Shown piece after piece: positions 7,998 to 10,931 of a stretch of 10,931 nucleotides of DNA (position 1 is the first letter of the stretch; each line of letters begins with the position of its first letter). This DNA comes from Rhodoferax sp. UBA4127 (lineage in GTDB: Bacteria; Pseudomonadota; Gammaproteobacteria; Burkholderiales; Burkholderiaceae_C). Location of the stretch: contig DFWT01000281.1 of the NCBI GenBank assembly GCA_002381045.1, forward strand, positions 552 through 11,482, read 5' to 3'. The notes beneath the pieces are model-generated. The model ran no database searches. It saw nothing but the letters and a program-made list of their open reading frames with translations, and had not been told where the DNA came from. Position numbers and translations under genes: made by a program.

Positions 7998-8914
7998 TGT
8001 ACTTGCGGCATTTCGCCCTGCGAGAGGCGCCGTTTTCGATCACGCCAGACAGTGCCTTTTACTACCCGCATGAGGGCGCTCAGGCAGCGCTGAACATGCT
8101 GTTGGTGGCGCTACGCGGTGGCGAGGGTTTTTTAAAAATTGTGGGTGAAGTGGGGTGCGGCAAAACCGTGCTGTGCCGCCAGTTGCTCAATACCGTTCAG
8201 GGTGAGTTTGTCACCGCCTACATTCCCAACCCGGACATGGGCCCAGACGATTTGTTGCACGCGCTGTGCCATGAGTTGGATATTCCCATGCCACAAAGCG
8301 CCAAACGGCACCGCCTGTTGAATGCGCTGAAGGATTGCCTGGTCAAACACGCGCTGGAAGGCCACCGGGTGGTGGTGTGCATTGACGAGGCCCAGGCCAT
8401 TCCGGTGCGTACCGTGGAGAGCCTGCGGCTGCTTTCCAACCTGGAAACCGAAAAGCAAAAACTGCTGCAACTGGTGTTGCTTGGCCAGCCAGAACTTGAT
8501 GCCAAGTTGCAATTGCCTGAAATACGGCAGTTGTTGCAACGGATCTCGTTCAGCGAATACTTGGGGCCCATGGCGGCTGAGCGCGTGGCACCTTATTTGC
8601 AGCACCGGCTGGCCACGGCTGCAGCCAGCGATGCCACCGACACTCAGATTTTTCTTCCAGCCGCTGCCCAGGCGATTGCCACTTTCAGCGCGGGTGTGCC
8701 GCGCCTGGTCAACGTGCTGGCGCACAAGTGCCTGATGTTGGCCTATGGCGAGAACCTCCATCGCGTGGAGATCCGGCACGTCTTGTTGGCAGCGGCAGAC
8801 ACGCCGGGTGTACAGCGGCCGCCGTCCTGGTGGCGGCGCTGGCTGGGACTGATCGGCTTAGGCCAGCTTGCCGGCAGCAGGCGCCCCGCATCTTTGCGCG
8901 GAGGGGTGTTGTGA
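7997..8914 (+). CDS. mshM: MshM, ExeA/GspA-like AAA ATPase
   Basis: The 305-residue product begins with the typical MYLRHFALREAPFSITPD and contains a Walker A motif GEVGCGKT (residues 50-57), Walker B VVVCIDEAQ (125-133), a sensor-1-like LLGQPEL (161-167) and a sensor-2-like GVPRLVN with R236. This is the ExeA/GspA family of AAA ATPases; in type II secretion the ExeA-ExeB pair helps the secretin assemble across the peptidoglycan, and MshM is the msh member, probably acting with MshN on MshL. The C-terminus has a Trp/Arg-rich hydrophobic tail (SWWRRWLGLIGLG, 277-289) that could touch the membrane. The start shares an A with the mshL stop (TAATG) and has no Shine-Dalgarno sequence, so reinitiation after mshL is likely. 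The run TTTTTTAAAAA at 8128-8138 lies just before the Walker A codons. Confidence 0.92.
   Translation: MYLRHFALREAPFSITPDSAFYYPHEGAQAALNMLLVALRGGEGFLKIVGEVGCGKTVLCRQLLNTVQGEFVTAYIPNPDMGPDDLLHALCHELDIPMPQSAKRHRLLNALKDCLVKHALEGHRVVVCIDEAQAIPVRTVESLRLLSNLETEKQKLLQLVLLGQPELDAKLQLPEIRQLLQRISFSEYLGPMAAERVAPYLQHRLATAAASDATDTQIFLPAAAQAIATFSAGVPRLVNVLAHKCLMLAYGENLHRVEIRHVLLAAADTPGVQRPPSWWRRWLGLIGLGQLAGSRRPASLRGGVL
8900..8906 (+). promoter_or_regulatory. Strong ribosome binding site for mshN
   Basis: GGAGGGG, within the last codons of mshM, places GGAGG 6 bases before GTG 8911. It decides the mshN start against a longer in-frame extension that reaches back to about 8728 inside mshM. Confidence 0.7.
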
Positions 8915-10032
8915 GTGTGATCAACAAAGTGCTGCGTGACTTGGACCAGCGCCAGGCGGCAAGCTCTGGGCAAACGCCACACAACCCCTTGAATCGTGAC
9001 GGATTGGTGCGTGGCACCCGGGCGCTTGCACCTGCCGCCAGCCACGCGACAAAGCAAGTGGTGGTGGTGACCATCGGGTTGGCGAGCCTGATATTGGTTG
9101 CGCTGGCTGTTTGGTGGTGGCTGACCCCACGTCGCGTGCCGACATCTGACCAAGTGCTTCACCCGCCGCCAGCGCCGCTGGCAACGGCTCCCACGGTCTT
9201 GCCCGGTTTGCCGGCGTCTTCTTTGCCCGCGCCGCTCACTTCTGCGGCGTTGCCTGTCAATGCCGCAGCGGCATCAACGGCTGCGGGGGCCAAGCCACTG
9301 CCTGCCAATGAAGCCGCAAAACCACCCAGCGCACCTGACGCCGTCCTGGCCAAGCCAATCGCTGCGATCGCCAAGACACAAGCCTTGCCCGGCCTGCCCA
9401 ACGCCCCGGCCAGCCGACCTGCATCCGAATCCAGCGTGAACGCCTCTGTGGCGCCACTGGTGAGTCCGGCAACGACGCCCCTATCGCCGCCGCCCTTTGC
9501 CAAACCGTCCGTCGACAGCGCGCAGCAAGGCAGTCATCAGGCACTGGCCCAAGCGCAGGCCATGTGGAACGAAGGTGCGCGTGCCTCGGCCATCGATCTG
9601 TTGCGTCAGGCGCTTAGCCGCCTTGAGTTAACCAGCCTGGGCAGCGCCGGGAGCGGTGCACCCGCACCGATGGCGGCCATGGTGCGTGAACTGGCGCGCA
9701 TGGAATTGGCCGATGGCCAGGTGAGCAATGCACACAAATTGCTGGTGCGCTTGGAACCCCAAATCAGCCAGGTGGCTGACCTGTGGGCCATGCGTGGCAA
9801 TGCAGCACAACGACTAGGCCAGCATGCAGAGGCAGCCAGCAGCTACCGGCGAGCCCTAAAGCTCAAAAGCGATGAGCCGCGCTGGCTGCTGGGCCTGGCG
9901 GTGTCGCTTGCAGCCCAGGGGCAAACGACAGAAGCTGCGGAACTGGCAGAGAAGGCCCGCTTGGCCGGCGCGTTGCGACCAGACATTGCGACTTACTTGC
10001 GCCAACTGGGGGTGGTGATTCACACGGAGTAG
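8911..10032 (+). CDS. mshN: MshN, membrane-anchored TPR protein
   Basis: From GTG 8911 the product has 373 residues. The start is fixed by the family N-terminus SVINKVLRDLDQR and by GGAGG 6 bases upstream; it overlaps the mshM stop in GTGA. Residues 1-48 are cytoplasmic, one membrane helix spans about 49-71 (ending in WWW), a Pro/Ala-rich linker of roughly 125 residues follows (about 83-208), and the C-terminal part (about 209-365) is helical with TPR-like repeats, clearest at LWAMRGNAAQRLGQHAEAASSYRRALKL (291-318). Type II secretion proteins of the ExeB/GspB sort have a similar N-terminus and pair with the ExeA ATPase, so MshN probably couples MshM to the cell wall or to pilus proteins in the periplasm. 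The TPR region suggests protein binding. The linker length probably varies between species and is of low complexity. Confidence 0.87.
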   Translation: MSVINKVLRDLDQRQAASSGQTPHNPLNRDGLVRGTRALAPAASHATKQVVVVTIGLASLILVALAVWWWLTPRRVPTSDQVLHPPPAPLATAPTVLPGLPASSLPAPLTSAALPVNAAAASTAAGAKPLPANEAAKPPSAPDAVLAKPIAAIAKTQALPGLPNAPASRPASESSVNASVAPLVSPATTPLSPPPFAKPSVDSAQQGSHQALAQAQAMWNEGARASAIDLLRQALSRLELTSLGSAGSGAPAPMAAMVRELARMELADGQVSNAHKLLVRLEPQISQVADLWAMRGNAAQRLGQHAEAASSYRRALKLKSDEPRWLLGLAVSLAAQGQTTEAAELAEKARLAGALRPDIATYLRQLGVVIHTE

Positions 10033-10090
10033 TCATGGTTATGTTCGTAGGGGTTTACACTTACTGCAAGAAGAATTGGTAACAGGTCTC
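10033..10090 (+). other. Short gap between mshN and the HD-GYP gene
   Basis: These 58 bases hold no gene I can support. TTTACA at 10054-10059 resembles a -35 box (5/6), but no good -10 box lies 16-18 bases later. No hairpin with a T-run was seen, so there is no terminator and transcription from mshN into the HD-GYP gene is possible. AGG at 10084-10086 is a weak ribosome site for ATG 10091. Confidence 0.3.
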
Positions 10091-10931
10091 ATGCTCAAAC
10101 GGATCCATGTTCAGCAACTGCGTTTGGGGATGCACCTCAAAGAATTTTGTGGTTCCTGGATGGATCATCCCTTTTGGCGTACCGGCTTTGTGTTGAAGGA
10201 CATGGCAGACCTGGACTTGATTCTGGCCAGCGCCATCAAAGAAGTGTGGATCGACTGCAGCAAGGGTCTTGACGTCGCCAAGGGCGAAACCGTGATCTCT
10301 GAACTCCACGAGGAAGCCCTTGAAGCGCCCGCTGCACCAACGCCCGACTTGATTCCTGGCAACTTGGTCCCCCGAGATGTCAAACCGGTGTCTGCAGCGC
10401 AAGAAGTCGAGCGTGCCGCCCGCATTTGTCTGGAAGGCAAAGCGGCGGTTGTTTCCATGTTTGAAGAAGTTCGCATGGGCAAAGCTGTGGATGTGGGTGG
10501 TGCACGCCAACTGGTAGAAGACATCTCGGATTCGATCTCGCGCAACCCGGGGGCCATCATCAGCCTGGCTCGCCTAAAAACAGCGGACGACTACACCTAC
10601 CTACATTCTGTGGCGGTGTGCGCCATGATGGTTGCATTGGCCAAGCAACTGGAGTTGGATGAAGCACAGACGCGTGCCAGTGGCATGGCAGGTTTGTTGC
10701 ACGACCTGGGCAAAATTGCGATGCCGCCTGAGGTGCTAAACAAGCCTGGGAAACTCACCGACGCCGAATTCGCCATCATCAAAACCCACCCGACCGAGGG
10801 GTATAAGATGCTCAAGGCCAGTCCGGGCGTGGACGAATTGTCGTTGGATGTGGTGCTGCATCACCATGAAAAAGTGGATGGCTCAGGTTACCCAGAGCAG
10901 CTCAAAGGTGACGAAATCAGCCTGTTTGCCA
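10091..10931 (+). CDS. HD-GYP c-di-GMP phosphodiesterase with DUF3391, 3' partial
   Basis: The frame opens at ATG 10091 and runs past the window end; 280 residues are visible. Residues about 1-125 fit the DUF3391 region often found before HD-GYP domains (MLKRIHVQQLRLGMHL, then EVWIDCSKG at 51-59). The HD-GYP domain starts near 160: H172 in YLHSVAVC, the metal-binding pair H204-D205 with K208 in LLHDLGKIAMP, H233 in KTHPTEGY, H258-H259-E260, and DGSGYP (263-268), the GYP signature. All visible catalytic residues are present, so it probably hydrolyses c-di-GMP in the cytoplasm. Members usually run to roughly 400 residues, so the last third is missing. It lies 58 bases after mshN in the same direction with no terminator seen, so it may be co-transcribed; a link between c-di-GMP and pilus activity is inference. 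Confidence 0.93.
   Translation, partial: MLKRIHVQQLRLGMHLKEFCGSWMDHPFWRTGFVLKDMADLDLILASAIKEVWIDCSKGLDVAKGETVISELHEEALEAPAAPTPDLIPGNLVPRDVKPVSAAQEVERAARICLEGKAAVVSMFEEVRMGKAVDVGGARQLVEDISDSISRNPGAIISLARLKTADDYTYLHSVAVCAMMVALAKQLELDEAQTRASGMAGLLHDLGKIAMPPEVLNKPGKLTDAEFAIIKTHPTEGYKMLKASPGVDELSLDVVLHHHEKVDGSGYPEQLKGDEISLFA

Noticed and set aside
8132..8779. 215-codon open frame on the minus strand
   Set aside because: Opposite the ATPase core of mshM, whose Walker A and B motifs prove the + strand frame.
8728..8910. N-terminal extension of MshN in frame
   Set aside because: It overlaps 183 bases of mshM, has no family resemblance, and the conserved SVINKVLRDLDQR start with GGAGG 6 bases upstream lies at 8911.
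9160..9520. Low-complexity Pro/Ala-coding stretch in mshN as a DNA repeat
   Set aside because: No period is visible at the DNA level; it is a degenerate linker, not a tandem repeat.
10035..10082. 15-codon frame between mshN and the HD-GYP gene
   Set aside because: Too short, without a clear ribosome site or recognisable peptide; most likely chance.

Overview
The window carries most of the assembly half of an MSHA-type (mannose-sensitive haemagglutinin-like) type IV pilus locus, followed by the start of a c-di-GMP phosphodiesterase gene. All genes are on the + strand. The high GC content, the many GTG and overlapping starts, and the protein style (Ala/Gln/Leu-rich, with DUF3391-type HD-GYP, MshM and MshN versions) suggest a betaproteobacterium of the Burkholderiales, possibly Comamonadaceae (Rhodoferax/Polaromonas-like). 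This placement is an inference from style and was not checked by a search.

Layout: (1) 2-3115, the C-terminal 1037 residues of a large secreted MshQ-like protein (Ig-like module, LamG-like module, DUF6701 region), whose start lies outside the window. (2) 3116-3279, a 164-base gap that is the only plausible place for a promoter of the assembly genes. (3) 3280-10032, a tightly packed operon: mshI (PilM-like), a PilN-like gene, mshJ (PilO-like), mshK (PilP-like), mshL (secretin), mshM (AAA ATPase) and mshN (TPR protein). From the PilN-like gene to mshN the joints overlap or nearly touch (ATGA, ATGA, GTG/ATG choice, TAATG, GTGA), which points to translational coupling. (4) 10033-10090, a short gap. 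(5) 10091 to the window end, the first 280 residues of an HD-GYP protein with its catalytic motifs intact.

How they work together, from knowledge of the families: MshL forms the outer-membrane secretin pore. MshK, MshJ, the PilN-like protein and MshI form the alignment complex that spans periplasm, inner membrane and cytoplasm. MshM and MshN are accessory ATPase and TPR factors specific to MSHA systems. MshQ is a large exported protein of the minor-pilin end of msh loci and may act as an adhesin or tip component. The motor ATPase (MshE), platform protein (MshG) and pilins (MshA, B, C, D, O) are not in this window. Relative to the Vibrio order (I-J-K-L-M-N-E-G-...-A-C-D-O-P-Q), mshQ here lies just before mshI, so the locus is rearranged. 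The HD-GYP gene occupies the place where mshE would be expected. Apart from this rearrangement I see no wholly unknown system; no RNA genes, mobile elements or CRISPR arrays were recognised.
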